Assembly: GCA_905221605.1 (NCBI GenBank)
Contig: CAJNDS010000813.1
Span: 829,721 to 893,720, forward strand
From: Symbiodinium natans
Lineage: Eukaryota > Sar > Dinophyceae > Suessiales > Symbiodiniaceae
Length of the DNA stretch: 64,000 bases
Reading direction: 5' to 3'
A model generated the notes under the pieces. That model saw only the letters and a list, made by a program, of their open reading frames with translations. It was not told the origin of the DNA and searched no databases. How positions within the stretch are numbered: position 1 is the stretch's first letter; every line of letters starts with the position of its first letter. Shown here one piece after another: positions 10,170 to 20,584 of the stretch. The position numbers and the translations under genes are program-made.

Positions 10170-10200
10170 GGGGGGGGGGGAGGGGGGGGGGGTGGGGGGG
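10126..10200 (+). repeat. G homopolymer tract
   Basis: About 70 bases almost entirely G, with a few A and T interruptions. Confidence 0.9.
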
Positions 10201-10423
10201 GCTGATTTTGCTGAGGGCGCCCCTACCCCCCTATGCTGAACCGCCTGTTTACGCTGTGCGGGTGGCGCGGTCCTCCACGAAAAAATTGTGCACCGACCCC
10301 CCCTACCCCCGCCCGCGTTTTGGGGGGTAAGGACTCCTCAAACCCATCCAACACGCCGCCAGGGTTGGCGGACCCTAAACCCTAAACCCTAAACCCCCAA
10401 GAATCCCAGAAACCCGAAGTCCT

Positions 10424-10498
10424 GAGGCTCTTCAGAGCTCTGAGCAGGCCGCCCAGTATCAGGGCTTCGTGGATCAGGGCCGTTGGGCCGCAGACGAG
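10424..10498 (+). CDS. Exon-like island
   Basis: The frame reads EALQSSEQAAQYQGFVDQ, GRWAADE and then meets GGGTTAGGG. It lies between CCCTAAA units (about 10375-10395) and the long TTTAGGG array from 10500. The composition is strongly protein-like. Confidence 0.5.
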
Positions 10499-10499
10499 G

Positions 10500-10643
10500 G
10501 GTTAGGGTTTAGGGTTTAGGGTTTAATTAGGGTTTAGGGTTTAGGGTTTAGGGTTTAGGGTTTAGGGTTTAGGGTTTAGGGTTTAGGGTTTAGGGTTTAG
10601 GGTTTAGGGTTTAGGGTTTAGGGTTTAGGGTTTAGGGTTTAGG
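10500..10643 (+). repeat. Telomere-like array, TTTAGGG orientation
   Basis: About 20 TTTAGGG units with one TTTAATTAGGG slip. Confidence 0.95.
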
Positions 10644-10922
10644 CATAGTTTTGGGTTTAAGGTTTTGGGGTTTCGGGTTTGGGGGGGTTTGAGGGTTTAG
10701 TGGCTATCAGGGTTTAGGATGTACCCGAAACCACTAAACCCTAAGCCCCTAAACCGTTAAGCCTTGGCACTGTCAGGACGACCCCCTCCCTAAGAAAACA
10801 AAAAGCGCTGGGGCGCCACGGAGTTTAGGGTTTGGGGGGTTGGGCTGCTACACCCTAAACCCTAAGCCCTAAGCCCTAAACCCTAAACCCTAAACCCTTC
10901 CCTCGAAGATTCTAGGGTGCAG

Positions 10923-11017
10923 GGCTTTCGGGGTCTGGGGCGGCAGCATCCGAGGCTATAGATGGAAGGCCAAGGATCCAGCAAGCGACGCCTGACCAGC
11001 ATGGGGTTGCGCGCAAG
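10923..11017 (+). CDS. Exon-like island
   Basis: Acceptor GGTGCAG|G is followed by LSGSGAAASEAIDGRPRI, QQATPDQHGVARK. It lies between a CCCTAAA array (about 10855-10898) and TTTAGGG-like DNA from about 11035. Confidence 0.5.
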
Positions 11018-11733
11018 TTGGTTTGGTGTTCAGGTTTAGGGTTTGGGGCTTAGGGTTTAGGGTTTACAGCTTAGGGCTCAGGGTTTGGGCTTTAGGGGTT
11101 CAGGGTTTCAGGGTCTCGGTTTTGTTTTTTCATGAGGTTTTTGTTGGATAGAAAGGGTCCCTTTGCAAGTTTTGCAACTCCGAAGCCCCCCACCCCCCCC
11201 CGGAGGCCCGAACCACCCCTCTCTCGGCCGGAAGGTGCTCAATTCCCTTACGGTTTTAGGGGTTCAGAGTTTAGGGGTTTGGGCGTTATGGTTCAGGGGT
11301 TTAGGGCATGGGGCAAAAGAGGGCTTATGGGGGTTGATTGGGTTAAGTAGTGCTTATGGGGTGTGATAGGGTTTATGGGGCTTGAAAGGGTTGAGAGGGC
11401 TTAAGAGCAGTTATCAAGTTTAAGGGGGCTTTCTAGCGTTGATATTCGTTTGGGTTTATGATATAGGGCTTCCGGAATTTACAGGGCTTATAGGACTTCT
11501 CACAGGGTTTCCTAGGGTTTAAAGGGCCAATAGGGCTTGCGAGGGTTTTCTTAGGGTTTGGGAGGGCTTTGTAGGCTTTCAGAGGGTTTTCGAGGTTGAC
11601 TGATGGGGATCCCCGGAAGAATCCAAAAAGCAGAACCCCCAAATGCCAAATAATACGCTCTACTACTCGTGGGTCATTTTTAGGAACCCTTGAGGGGATC
11701 TATTTTTTGGACCCTTTCCAGGGGTCTGAAAAG

Positions 11734-11833
11734 GGATTTCTGGGACGAGGCCATCAGCGAGATGCGCGAAGAACGTCGCATTGAGGACAGGCTCACCCTT
11801 CTCAGGCTGGGGGCATGGGAGGGGAAGAGTCAG
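11734..11833 (+). CDS. Exon-like island
   Basis: Acceptor CTGAAAAG|G is followed by DFWDEAISEMREERRIED, RLTLLRLGAWEGKSQ, then CAG|GGATTT. The charged, helical composition looks genuinely coding. Function unknown. Confidence 0.55.
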
Positions 11834-11934
11834 GGATTTGCCTCCCCTTTAGTTAAGGGTTTGGGGTTTCGTTCGGGTTTAGGGTTCAGAGTTCAGGGTT
11901 CAGGGTTCAGGGTTTAGGGTTTAGGGTTTACTTA

Positions 11935-12037
11935 GAAGCTATTTTGACTTAGTAAGTCTACTATACTTAGGAACCCAATTAGAATCCCCCATAAGCCCAC
12001 CTTACAAAACTTACTAAGTCAGAAGGGCTTCCAAAGT
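11935..12037. mobile_element. Short inverted-repeat element with GACTTAGTAAGT ends
   Basis: GAAGCTATTTTGACTTAGTA at the left pairs with ACTTACTAAGTCAGAAGG and GCTTCC at the right. Length is about 100 bp and it is non-coding. Confidence 0.5.
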
Positions 12038-12355
12038 AAGCCCTACTAGGTAGGCCTCTTGGGATTTTTCTCTTGGGTTGAAGAGGATGCTAGGTAGGAA
12101 TTTTTTGCGAGCTCTAAGCCCCGTGAGCCCTAAGCCCCAACATTTCGAGGTCCCCTGACCTTAGCAATTAAAGTTCGCATTGGTCGTGAAAACCCGGTGC
12201 TGTTTGGGGGGCCTGAAATATGGGGAGAGGGGATGGCGGTGCTGCTGTGCTCAACCCTATAAGCCTCCAAACCCTAAACCTCTCAAATCCTAAACCCCTA
12301 AATCCTTAACCTTTACATTCTAAATCCCGAAACCCCTAAGTCCTAAACCCTGCAG

Positions 12356-12425
12356 GTTTTTGAGGGAGATCCTGGAAACAGCTTGAAGCCGTGTTGTAGT
12401 TATGGCCTGAGTCCGTTAACGCTCA
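12356..12425 (+). CDS. Exon-like island
   Basis: Acceptor CCCTGCAG|G is followed by VFEGDPGNSLKPCCSYGL, SPLTLN. It lies in degraded CCCTAAA DNA. The donor is unclear. Confidence 0.35.
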
Positions 12426-12500
12426 ACCCTGAAGCGCAACTTGGTTGAGCGGGTAGGAACCCGGAACCCTAAACCCTAAACCCTAAACCCTAAACCCTGG

Positions 12501-12597
12501 GACTTCGGCAGTCGCCAGCTGCATGCATTGATTGAGCAGTTCGGTTCTGAGCTGAATAAATCTGGCAGGATCCACGCTGCCTGGCTGCGATCCGAGG
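12501..12597 (+). CDS. Exon-like island
   Basis: The frame reads DFGSRQLHALIEQFGSEL, NKSGRIHAAWLRSE and ends at GAGG|GTTGTATG. It follows a CCCTAAA array. Its end lies 13 bp from the end of an opposite-strand exon. Confidence 0.55.
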
Positions 12598-12610
12598 GTT
12601 GTATGCCTTG

Positions 12611-12796
12611 TCATTTGTTGGACGGTATATAATATGGGAGGAGTTTAAGGTTTCGCCCTCCCCCTCCCCGCGCAGGTTTTTCTTTCCGAATTGAAATTCG
12701 AAGGGCTTTGTTGATCCCGAGAGCATCGTCTAGAACTTTCGTCTCCATCTCTCGTAGCTTACTGTAGATGGTAGAGGTCGAGTTGTCCCCGAAGCC
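12611..12796 (-). CDS. Terminal exon on the - strand, 61 residues
   Basis: On the - strand an acceptor TTTATAAG|G is followed by GFGDNSTSTIYSKLREME, TKVLDDALGINKALRISI, a basic Gly-rich stretch and LKLLPYYIPSNK, then a stop at 12611-12613. It is in phase from acceptor to stop. No family recognised. Confidence 0.55.
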   Translation of the reverse strand, partial: GFGDNSTSTIYSKLREMETKVLDDALGINKALRISIRKEKPARGGGGRNLKLLPYYIPSNK

Positions 12797-13042
12797 CTTA
12801 TAAACCCTAAACCCTAACCCTAACCCTAAACCCTAATCCCAAAACCCTAAACCCTAAACCTCCCTGGAAAAGTTCTGTGGCACTCCGCTGAGGCCCCGGT
12901 TAGGGTGCAGCCCCGGTTAAGGTGCAGCCCGGGCCCACACCAACTCTTCTTCCCTAAGGCCCTCGAACCCGAAACCCTACAAACCCACAGATACTTGGTT
13001 TAGGGACTAATTGCCACCCTTTCGTGTCCCACTTCTGACGCC

Positions 13043-13324
13043 ATGCCAGCGAGTATGGTCACAGAGCATTTCATGTCCGAGACTTACATTTTTTCTGCGT
13101 TGCTCACCGCCACCATGTTTGTGTATTCAAATGCACTGGTTCTAGAGGGCAAAGTTCACCTCGGAAGTCGCGGCCAAGTTCGACTCACAAATAAGCAGCA
13201 CGCTTCTCAGCCAGCCTCTCCATCATGTTCCGCATATGTCGAAACCACAACTTACTTCAGGCGAAAGCGCCGGCAGAACGCTGACATCAGCGAGAAAACT
13301 CGACCCCAGAACATCTATCAGTAA
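13043..13324 (+). CDS. Open frame, 93 codons
   Basis: It reads MPASMVTEHFMSETYIFS, ALLTATMFVYSNALVLEG and then a basic C-terminal half. The hydrophobic middle (FSALLTATMFVY) could be membrane-associated. It overlaps a second open frame (13236-13433) that reads SKPEVHEHADRLMVVWDF; a splice between them is possible. Confidence 0.35.
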   Translation: MPASMVTEHFMSETYIFSALLTATMFVYSNALVLEGKVHLGSRGQVRLTNKQHASQPASPSCSAYVETTTYFRRKRRQNADISEKTRPQNIYQ

Positions 13325-13621
13325 ACCGGAAGTCCATGAGCATGCAGATCGGCTTATGGTCGTCTGGGACTTTGCAGAGAGCCGCTGGCGGCACCTTGTA
13401 GAGGACCAGCAAGCGCCTAAAAGCTACGAATAGCTGAGCGCTTCTCACTGCAGGAGCACCGCCCCAATGCCGCTCCAGCAGCGTGGCAACCGAGGCCAAG
13501 TATAGACACCAGAAAGAAAGCAAGCATCTGCACAAGTGAAATTGAGTCACAGAAACCAAGACCCCCCCCTCCCAAACCCCCCCCAGCCAGAAAACAACGA
13601 CAAAATAAAGAGCGACAGCAA

Positions 13622-13740
13622 AAATAAGCACTAATAAGCCTGAATAAGCCTTAATAAGCCTTATTAGTGCTTATTTTTGCAAGGCAGGGGCTTGAAGAAA
13701 TAAGACGAAAATAGGGCTTAATAAGGCTTATTTTTCGGGA
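13622..13740. repeat. Hairpin-forming TAATAAGCCTTATT region
   Basis: AAATAAGCACTAATAAGCC pairs with GGCTTATT and CTTATTAGTGCTTATTT copies. Related TTATTAAAGGTTATTTATGC occurs at 14765-14795, so the pair brackets the satellite between them. Confidence 0.6.
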
Positions 13741-13789
13741 TGTTGTTTCGGAGAAAAGAGGGTAAAATAAAGTTATTGAGCGACAGAGG

Positions 13790-14720
13790 CTACATGGTGG
13801 GGTTCTGGGCGGGTCGTGGGGTTCTGGGCGCAAACAAAGCCAAAATAAGGACGAAGCAACACCGAAATATACTCGAAATACGCCCGAAATAAGCTACGTG
13901 GGGTTCTGGGCGGAGGTTGGGCCCGAACAAAGCCGAAATAAGCGCGAAATAAGCCCGAAATAAACCCGAAATAAGGCCGAAATAAGCTACATGGGGTTCT
14001 GGGCGGGGGTTGGGCCCAAACAGAGCCGAAACAAGGGCAAAATAACACCAAAGTAAGCCCGAAATACACCCGAAATGCTACGTGCGGTTGCGGGCGGGGG
14101 TTAATGCAGAAACAAGGCCAAAATAACACCGAAATAAGCCCGAAATAAGGCGGACAGAGGCTACGTGGGATTCTGTGCAAGGCTCCCAAACAAACCCGAA
14201 AGAAGCTCGAAATAAACCCGAAATAAGCCCGAAATAAACCCGAAATAAACCCGAAATAAGCCCGAAATAAGGCCGACAGAGGCTACGTGGGGTTCTGGGC
14301 GGGGATCCCAAACCAAGCCGAAACAAGCCCGAAATAACACCGAAATAAACCCGAAATAAGGCCGAAATAAGGCCGAAATACGCTACGTGGGGTTCTGTGC
14401 GGGGGTTGGGCCCAAACAATGCCGAAATAAGGCCAAAAAAACACCGAAATAAGCCGGACAGAAGCTACGTGGGATTTTGCGCGGGGGGTCCCAAACAAAG
14501 CCGAAATAAGGACGAAGTAACACCGAAATAAACCCGAAATAAGGCCGAAATAAGGCCGAAATAAGCTACGTGGAGTTCTGGGCGGGGGTTGGGCCAAAAC
14601 AAAGCCGAAATAAGGCCAAAATAACACTGAAGTAAACCCGAAATACACCCGAAATAAGCACGACAGAGGCTACGTGCGATTTTGGGCGGGGGGTTGGGCT
14701 TGCCCTGCGTCACCAGAAAA
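13790..14720 (+). repeat. 11-bp satellite CCCGAAATAAG with about 100 bp higher-order unit
   Basis: Units CCCGAAATAAG, CCCGAAATAAA and GCCGAAATAAG repeat with an 11 bp period. About every 83-121 bp they are interrupted by GCTACGTGGGGTTCTGGGCG (ten copies seen). The - strand translation is a periodic YFGLISGLFRVYFG string with many Tyr/Phe; it is probably not a gene. Confidence 0.9.
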
Positions 14721-14829
14721 CATCAGGAAATAGCCAGAACATAAGGCGCTTTGCTTCCAAAACTAAGCCTTATTAAAGGTTATTTATGCTTTATTTTTCA
14801 GCTAGGGGGGGTTTGGGGGGGGGGGTGGT

Positions 14830-15099
14830 TTGGACCCTGTGATTGAGGACCTGCCACGATTGGACAAAGTGCCAGTAAAGCCATACATGCAACAAGCCTC
14901 GCCTAGCAAAAGAAAAGGGCCAAAGTTCTCCACTTGCAATTCCATTCCAGCATGCCAGCGTCACTCAATCTTGAACATGAGTGATGTGCAGCTGTTTGCC
15001 ATTTGTGGTTCAAGCTCGTTCGTATTGCCAGTGCGTTCCTACGGCCCGCGCCGGACAAACTTTCTTGAACTCCGGAAATACGACCAACCGACTCTATGA
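14830..15099 (+). CDS. Open frame, 89 codons
   Basis: It reads MDPVIEDLPRLDKVPVKP, YMQQASPSKRKGPK and ends LRKYDQPTL before TGA. The 15100-15400 stretch is open in several frames and may hold further exons, but no frame is clearly best. Confidence 0.35.
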   Translation: MDPVIEDLPRLDKVPVKPYMQQASPSKRKGPKFSTCNSIPACQRHSILNMSDVQLFAICGSSSFVLPVRSYGPRRTNFLELRKYDQPTL

Positions 15100-15410
15100 C
15101 AACCCCAAGGACCGTGTTGCTGCCATAGATCATTCGCCGACCGCCAGCCTGGAAAGATTTTTGTGGTGCAGTTGTTCGACTACTTGCCACGGCTGCTTGC
15201 CGGCCGGCATTATGGTGTCACCAGATGTGTGGATACAACATGCCAAGCACGCAACACATCCTGACAAGGCGACGTGGCCGTGCTTTGTCTTTAGTTGTGA
15301 CTTCGCACGGGATGCTGGCTGCGTGGTCACGTTCCGCTTCCTCAATAGCGGCGTGCTAGGCGTGGCTCAATGGGCAGTCCAAACCTGAGCAAGCGTCGCA
15401 AAACGCGCTG

Positions 15411-15776
15411 ATGTCGCACCGGGTGCACGCTGATTGTGTCAAGGAACTGGAGACCGTGTGTGGCGGCGGCCTGATGCTGAGAGCAGAATTCTTTCTTCGA
15501 CAGCATGGACACGCGCCAGATTCACCTTACCATATCCACCTCCTCTACAAAGGCGACATCCTTAATGCAGACTGGGTGCTCGCAGGTCGGAACATGTCAG
15601 ATCTGCCCACAATGCCACGTTACGCTGTTCTCCTCTCCCACGCAGGACTTGGTCTGCTCGACAAGAAGCAGCTGGCCACAGTGAGAGCTCGGAAGAAAAT
15701 GCCACTAGCGAAGTGGCTGCAGCACGGGCGTCTCAGCGAACTGCATAGCCTGCGACAAGGTGGCCAAAACAGATGA
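15411..15776 (+). CDS. Open frame, 121 codons
   Basis: It starts at ATG and reads MSHRVHADCVKELETVCG, GGLMLRAEFFLRQHGHAP, a middle with YHIHLLYKGDILNADW, and KKQLATVRARKKMPLAKW. The balanced composition over 120 codons supports coding. No family recognised. Nothing clear was seen between 15780 and 15900. Confidence 0.45.
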   Translation: MSHRVHADCVKELETVCGGGLMLRAEFFLRQHGHAPDSPYHIHLLYKGDILNADWVLAGRNMSDLPTMPRYAVLLSHAGLGLLDKKQLATVRARKKMPLAKWLQHGRLSELHSLRQGGQNR

Positions 15777-16591
15777 GAGCAATTTCCCAAAGCAATTTTC
15801 CACTTGCAACTCCATAAAGTTCCTCATTTTACCCTGCTAAGCTGCTAAGAGAAGCAGACGCTGCTCTTGCAGCTCTCTTCATCATGTACTTGTACGAAGG
15901 ACTGATTCAATGCTTCACCCCGAGATCACCACAACCCAGGCGGTTCCACATAGGCCTCTCATTGGCGGCATGCCAGCACCAGTTAACGACACCCACTACA
16001 TTTGTAGGATTCAGGGTTCAGGCTTCATAGGCCTTGAAACACCCCCACATCCCGAACCCCCAAGTTTTCCTGAACCTTCCACAGTCATAACCCCTGAAAA
16101 ACGCTAGGCACCTTAAACCCCTAAACCCGAAGCCCTAAACCCTAAACCCTTCCCCCTGGCAGCCTTGAAGCTGTTTCACAGGATTCCCAAAGAGCCCTTC
16201 AACCCTCAACAGAAAATCTTCAAAACACCCTAAAACCCTGAAACCCTTGCAGCCCTTAAAACCCTAAGAACCCTGAAGCCCTAAACCCCAAAACCCTTAA
16301 AAACTTAAAACCCTAAGACCCGAAATTCCTAAAACCCGAACACCCTAAAAAACCCAAGCCTTGCACAAGCACTGGCAGCTTTCAAGCTGCCAAGGAGTTG
16401 TCCTCGGGTGCCCTGGCTGCAACGGGTGCAAAGGTCCCGAGGGCCCTATCTTTCCTGAAACCTGCAAAACAAACCCTACCCTAAGGGCCATGTACCTGTT
16501 ATTAAAAACTTGGCCCCAAAGAGGTGTCACAGTGTCACTTCAAGGCCCAAGTATACCCTATTTAGGTACATGGACCTTTAGGTCTACAAGC

Positions 16592-16669
16592 TGAGATGTT
16601 CCCCCTTATTCTAGTACCCCCTACCACAATTTCTATTGAGGACTGTTAGTATAAGGGCGAACATCCCAG
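16592..16669. mobile_element. Family 2 inverted-repeat element
   Basis: Left end GAGATGTTCCCCCTTATTCT and right end GGACTGTTAGTATAAGGGCG, AACATCCCAG. About 78 bp. A short open stretch (VQAVWIQGF) starts right after it. Confidence 0.6.
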
Positions 16670-16978
16670 CGTACAAGCGGTATGGATTCAGGGGTTTAGG
16701 GTTTAGGGGTGTAGGGTCTAGGGCTTTATGGGTTTAGGGATTTCGGGTTTAGGGTTAACCCTATAAACCCGAGAGCAATCCTGATTTGCACCTTCATTAC
16801 AGCCACCACACGGGTAGTTGTCTAGAAAATGAGCGACCTACCTTCGTTTTTGGAGGTCCTCCTGCGTAATACGGCACCCTTATTCTGAGGAACCCCCCCA
16901 AAAAAAAGAAGGACAACATTTTAGAGAGCTGCCCTAAACCCTAAACCCTAAACCCCGAGCCATATCAGGTCTACACTT

Positions 16979-17043
16979 GGGTAACGAGTCCGGAGTAACG
17001 ATCCGGAGGACGGACTTGGGTGCAGTAGCTTCGGGAAGGTGGC
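16979..17043 (+). CDS. Exon-like island
   Basis: Acceptor CATATCAG|G is followed by LHLGNESGVTIRRTDLGA, VASGRW, and then GCTTAGGG repeats. The - strand is open too, so strand is uncertain. Confidence 0.35.
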
Positions 17044-17221
17044 TTAGGGTTTAGGGTTTCGGGTTCCGGGTCTCAGGTTTCGAGGTCCTAGGGTTTCGAG
17101 TTTTTTGTTTGTTTTTTTATTTTTGGCCGGGGGAGTGGTGAGGGCTCAGCGGTTTAGGCTTCTCAGCACCTTTTGGCGATCCGGAAGCTCGAAATCGTAA
17201 CCGAAGCTCCAAAAACCCTAA

Positions 17222-17350
17222 GCCCGAATCCTCAAAATCATGGACCAGGACAGATGGCAATGATGGGGAGCCGGACCTCGCCAAGGCCACTTGATTCAAG
17301 TGTATCTTCGTAGCTACCTTACCGGCTTGTCGAATGATTCCCCAACCCCC
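17222..17350 (-). CDS. Exon-like island on the - strand
   Basis: The - strand reads GIIRQAGKVATKIHLNQV, ALARSGSPSLPSVLVHDF, EDSG, then a possible GC donor (TTCGG|GCTTAGGG) beside telomere-like DNA. Confidence 0.4.
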
Positions 17351-17432
17351 CAAGCCCTAAATCCTAAACCCTAAGCCCAAAACCCCCAAAACCCTAAACC
17401 CCAAACCCCAAGCCCTAAACCCTAAACAAACA

Positions 17433-17510
17433 GCAGACCCTTGTCCCGATCAAAGCTTCCAATCTGAGGCCCTGCCCATCGAAGTGCAGAAGACGAGCCT
17501 GGGTTGTTTT
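17433..17510 (+). CDS. Exon-like island
   Basis: The frame reads DPCPDQSFQSEALPIEVQ, KTSLGC after an AACAGCAG acceptor region at the end of CCCTAAA-type DNA. Confidence 0.4.
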
Positions 17511-17539
17511 TTTTGTTCAGGAGCGTAAAATGAAACTAA

Positions 17540-17645
17540 TGTAGGGTCGGAACAAATACTAGTCGTATTCCCTGTTTTCCCTTTATAAATATACTACAAG
17601 AACCCCCAAAACCCTCTTCTAATGATTAAGGCCCTTATATGATAG
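17540..17645. mobile_element. Family 3 inverted-repeat element
   Basis: TGTAGGGTCGGAACAAATAC at the left and TCTAATGATTAAGGCCCTTA, TATGA at the right match the copy at 23495-23613. The internal CCCTTTATAAATATACTACA also matches. Confidence 0.55.
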
Positions 17646-17804
17646 TATGGGTGCTGAATTCTTTGCTACACATAAACATGGGCTACGTGGCAACGAAGAT
17701 GAGAGTATCCTTCTTACGGTAGCCTGCTCGAAGTTCCTTCACAATAGGGTTATGCAATATTGAGAATAAGATAATATCCTTCTTATGGTAGCTCCCTAAA
17801 TCCG

Positions 17805-18053
17805 ACACCCTAAACCCTAAACCCTAAACCCTAAACCCTAAACCCTAAACCCTAAACCCTAAACCCTAAACCCTAAACCCTAAACCCTAAACCCTAAACC
17901 CATAAGAGCCCAGGATCCTTGAGCGCCTTGCCGCGCAACGGCTCCGGGTGGCCCCCACGAGGCAGGCGCAGCAGGCGCGAGCGCGGGGTCTCTTTGGGGG
18001 TTTAGGGTTTAGGGTTTAGGGTTTAGGGTTTAGGGTTTAGGGTTTAGGGTTTA
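17805..18053. repeat. C-array / 98 bp core / G-array cassette
   Basis: CCCTAAA units at 17805-17902 and TTTAGGG units at 18001-18053 enclose a GC-rich core that is open on both strands. The - strand reads ETPRSRLLRLPRGGHPEP. Confidence 0.8.
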
Positions 18054-18725
18054 GGCTGCTGGGAATTTGGGGCGTGCTATTTGCGCTATGGGTTGTCGGC
18101 CCTTGGGGCACTTTGTTTTTAGGGTTTGGGGTGGTACCTCCCTTTTTTTCAGGTGTACGACCTTCTTCTTGCTGTTGCGAATTTGTGGGAAGACTCTCTT
18201 GTCGCCGGACGAAGCTTTGTTGGTCTCTTGGTCTGCCGCGAGTGCTAAAGCGCTAGGAGGCTAGGAGTTACTTGCCGCACATTTTGCCATGTAGGGGTAC
18301 TGTACTGATTTGCTAAATACCCAGATGCCCTGAGAAAGCCAAGTCGTGTTGGGTCTCCCCTCCCATGACCCAAAGCCTAAACCCGAAATGTTCTCAGAAG
18401 CCCACACCCTGACTATAACCATCTATAACCCCAACCGTGAACCCCAAACATGAACCCCCCCCAAACTGGCCCCAAACCCTAAACCCCGACCCCAGACCTT
18501 AAATTAAACCCGTATACGCCCTAAGCCCTCCACCCTAAACCCTGAATCCTACAACCCCCAAAACCCTAAACCCCCTACAGCCCCCTATAAAAAACTCCTA
18601 CACCCCCACCCCAAACCCCCTAAACCCTGGAAACCCTGGAAACCCTAAACCCTAAACCCTTAAACCCCTAAACCCCTAAACCCCTAAACCCCTAAACCCT
18701 AAACCCTAAACCCTAAACCTCCAAG

Positions 18726-18811
18726 TACGGGAGACAGGCGGCTCGGCACTTGCGGCGGCGAGGCTCCATTCGACTGAGGGCTGGGGCAGCTTGGATTGCA
18801 ACTTTTGGAGG
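18726..18811 (+). CDS. Exon-like island
   Basis: It starts after CCTCCAAG|, the terminal sequence of family 1 elements, which here directly adjoins CCCTAAA units. The frame reads YGRQAARHLRRRGSIRLR, AGAAWIATFG and ends at GG|GTTTAGGG. Confidence 0.5.
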
Positions 18812-19075
18812 GTTTAGGGTTTAGGGTTTAGGGTTTAGGGTTTAGGGTTTTAGGGTTTAGGGTTTAGGGTTTAGGGTTTAGGGTTTAGGGTTAGGGTTTA
18901 GGGTTTAGGGTTTAGGGTTTAGGGTTTAGGGTTTAGGGTTAGGGTTCAGGGTTCAGGGTTCAGGGTTCAGGGTTCAGGGTTCAGGGTTTAGGGTTTAGGG
19001 TTTAGGGTTTAGGGTTTAGGGTTTAGAGGGTTCAGGGTTCAGGGTTCAGGGTTTAGGGTTTAGGGTTGGGCTTAG
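18812..19075 (+). repeat. Long TTTAGGG array with TTCAGGG variant block
   Basis: About 36 units. A homogeneous block of TTCAGGG variants (about 18945-18985) sits within TTTAGGG, as if spread by local duplication. Confidence 0.95.
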
Positions 19076-19098
19076 GGAAAGCCCTGAATCCCAACTAG

Positions 19099-19195
19099 GT
19101 TTGTCGAAGAGCCTGAACCTTTAAAACAATCGCTGTGTGGGCGCGTCTCGGTGGCGGAGGCCTCTGCCACTTCGTTCTGTGCTTGCTTTTCTTAA
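19099..19195 (+). CDS. Probable terminal exon
   Basis: Acceptor CAACTAG|G is followed by FVEEPEPLKQSLCGRVSV, AEASATSFCACFS and TAA (19193-19195). The frame is continuous from acceptor to stop. Confidence 0.5.
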
Positions 19196-19290
19196 ACACT
19201 GCACTTGGAAATTCTGGGTAATAAGAAGTAGGGTCATAAACGGTTATAATTGATGTTGTGGGTATGTACTTCTACCCCCTAGCTTCCCAT

Positions 19291-19345
19291 TCTACTTCGA
19301 ACGGCACGAGGACGACAGGCGCACAAGTACGATGCTTCAGGGTCC
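19291..19345 (+). CDS. Exon-like island
   Basis: After CCCCTAG| the frame reads FPFYFERHEDDRRTSTML, then Q, before CAGG|GTCCCC. A second frame is also open. Confidence 0.4.
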
Positions 19346-19704
19346 CCTCTTACGATGCAGCCCCTAATCAGGAGACCATGGGCTAGAGAAATGGCCATCT
19401 CAAACGCGCAACTAACTTGGAAAAAACAAAAACCGTCGCCCCTCAACCCCTAAACCCCCCCAAACCCCCAAACCTCCAAACCCTCAAGCCCTTCAACCCT
19501 AAACCCTAACCCCTAAACCCCCCCAAACCCTCAAAGTCCAAAAACCCTCCAACCCTAACTCCCCAAACACCCGCCTTGACCCTGAACCCGGAACCCTAAA
19601 CCCTAAACCCGCAGCCCAAATCCCCCTTGAACCCGAAACCCGAAACCCGAAACCCTAAACCCTAAACCCTAAACCCTAAACCCTAAACCCTAAACCCTAA
19701 ACAG

Positions 19705-19760
19705 GTCTGAGAGCATCCCTTGAGTCTTTGAACTTCCAAAGAGATGGTGCGGCTCTCGGC
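19705..19760 (+). CDS. Exon-like island
   Basis: Acceptor CTAAACAG|G lies directly at the end of a CCCTAAA array. The frame reads LRASLESLNFQRDGAALG and a donor GGC|GTGTAAGG is followed at once by TTTAGGG units. Confidence 0.55.
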
Positions 19761-20367
19761 GTGTAAGGGTTTAGGGTTTAGGGTTTAGGGCTTGGGGCTT
19801 AGGGTTTAGGGTTTAGGGTTTAGGGTTAGAGGGCTTGACCCCGAAACTTTAGGGTACTGAAGGTTTAGGGTTCGGAATTAGGGTGCTAGGAATGTTAGGG
19901 TGTGCGGGTGTTCGGGTGTCAGGGTCTTAGGGTGTTGGGGTTTAGGGTTTGGGTCGATGCGGTTTAGGCTGTTGTTTGGGTTTAGGGTTTGGGTCTTTTT
20001 CGGCTTAGCGTTTAGGGCTTGCAGGGTTTAATTCCTTTTTTGCTTGGCGCGTCAAGGTTTCGTCAGGACGGTTCAGTTAGAGTCAAGCTAGAGTAGTTCA
20101 TTCTTTAAGCTTTGTAGGGTGTAGAGTTTAGGGATTCTTCGTATTCCTTGTGTAGGATGGAAGTTTGGCTTTAGGGCTCGAGGTTTCGGCTGTGGCGAAT
20201 GGTACTTGCAAAGTGCAGTAGTCCTAGAACCCTTGACGTTTCGTTGCGCGACTTGCGCTAAGTAATGAACTGAACCCTACAACCCCTTTTAACCCTATAA
20301 ACCCTGTAACCCCTCTAAACCCCTCGAACCTCTAGACCCTAGACCCCAGAAGCCCTAACCTTGGGAA

Positions 20368-20494
20368 GTTCCCCGCTATACTAACAGTCCGTAATAAGGA
20401 TTATAGAATTGTCATCCAATCCAAAACCCTAAACCCTGGACCCTGAACCCTAAACCTCTCACTCAAACCCTGCGGCTTCAAGGGGAACATCCCA
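20368..20494. mobile_element. Family 2 inverted-repeat element
   Basis: Left end GGGAAGTTCCCCGCTATACT, AACAGTCC; right end AGGGGAACATCCCAG. Telomere-like units lie inside. The next coding island (20523) follows within 30 bp. Confidence 0.55.
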
Positions 20495-20522
20495 GCCCTA
20501 AACCCTCAGCCCCCTTTTTCAG

Positions 20523-20584
20523 GTCTAGGGCTCCGGAGTTGCACTTGTCTGAGAAGCTGGCCAGTCCTCACTCAACCCCTGCAA
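20523..20584 (+). CDS. Exon-like island with a strong acceptor
   Basis: CCCCCTTTTTCAG|G is one of the best polypyrimidine acceptors in the window. The frame reads SRAPELHLSEKLASPHST, PA and ends at GCAA|GTTTAGGG. Confidence 0.6.
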
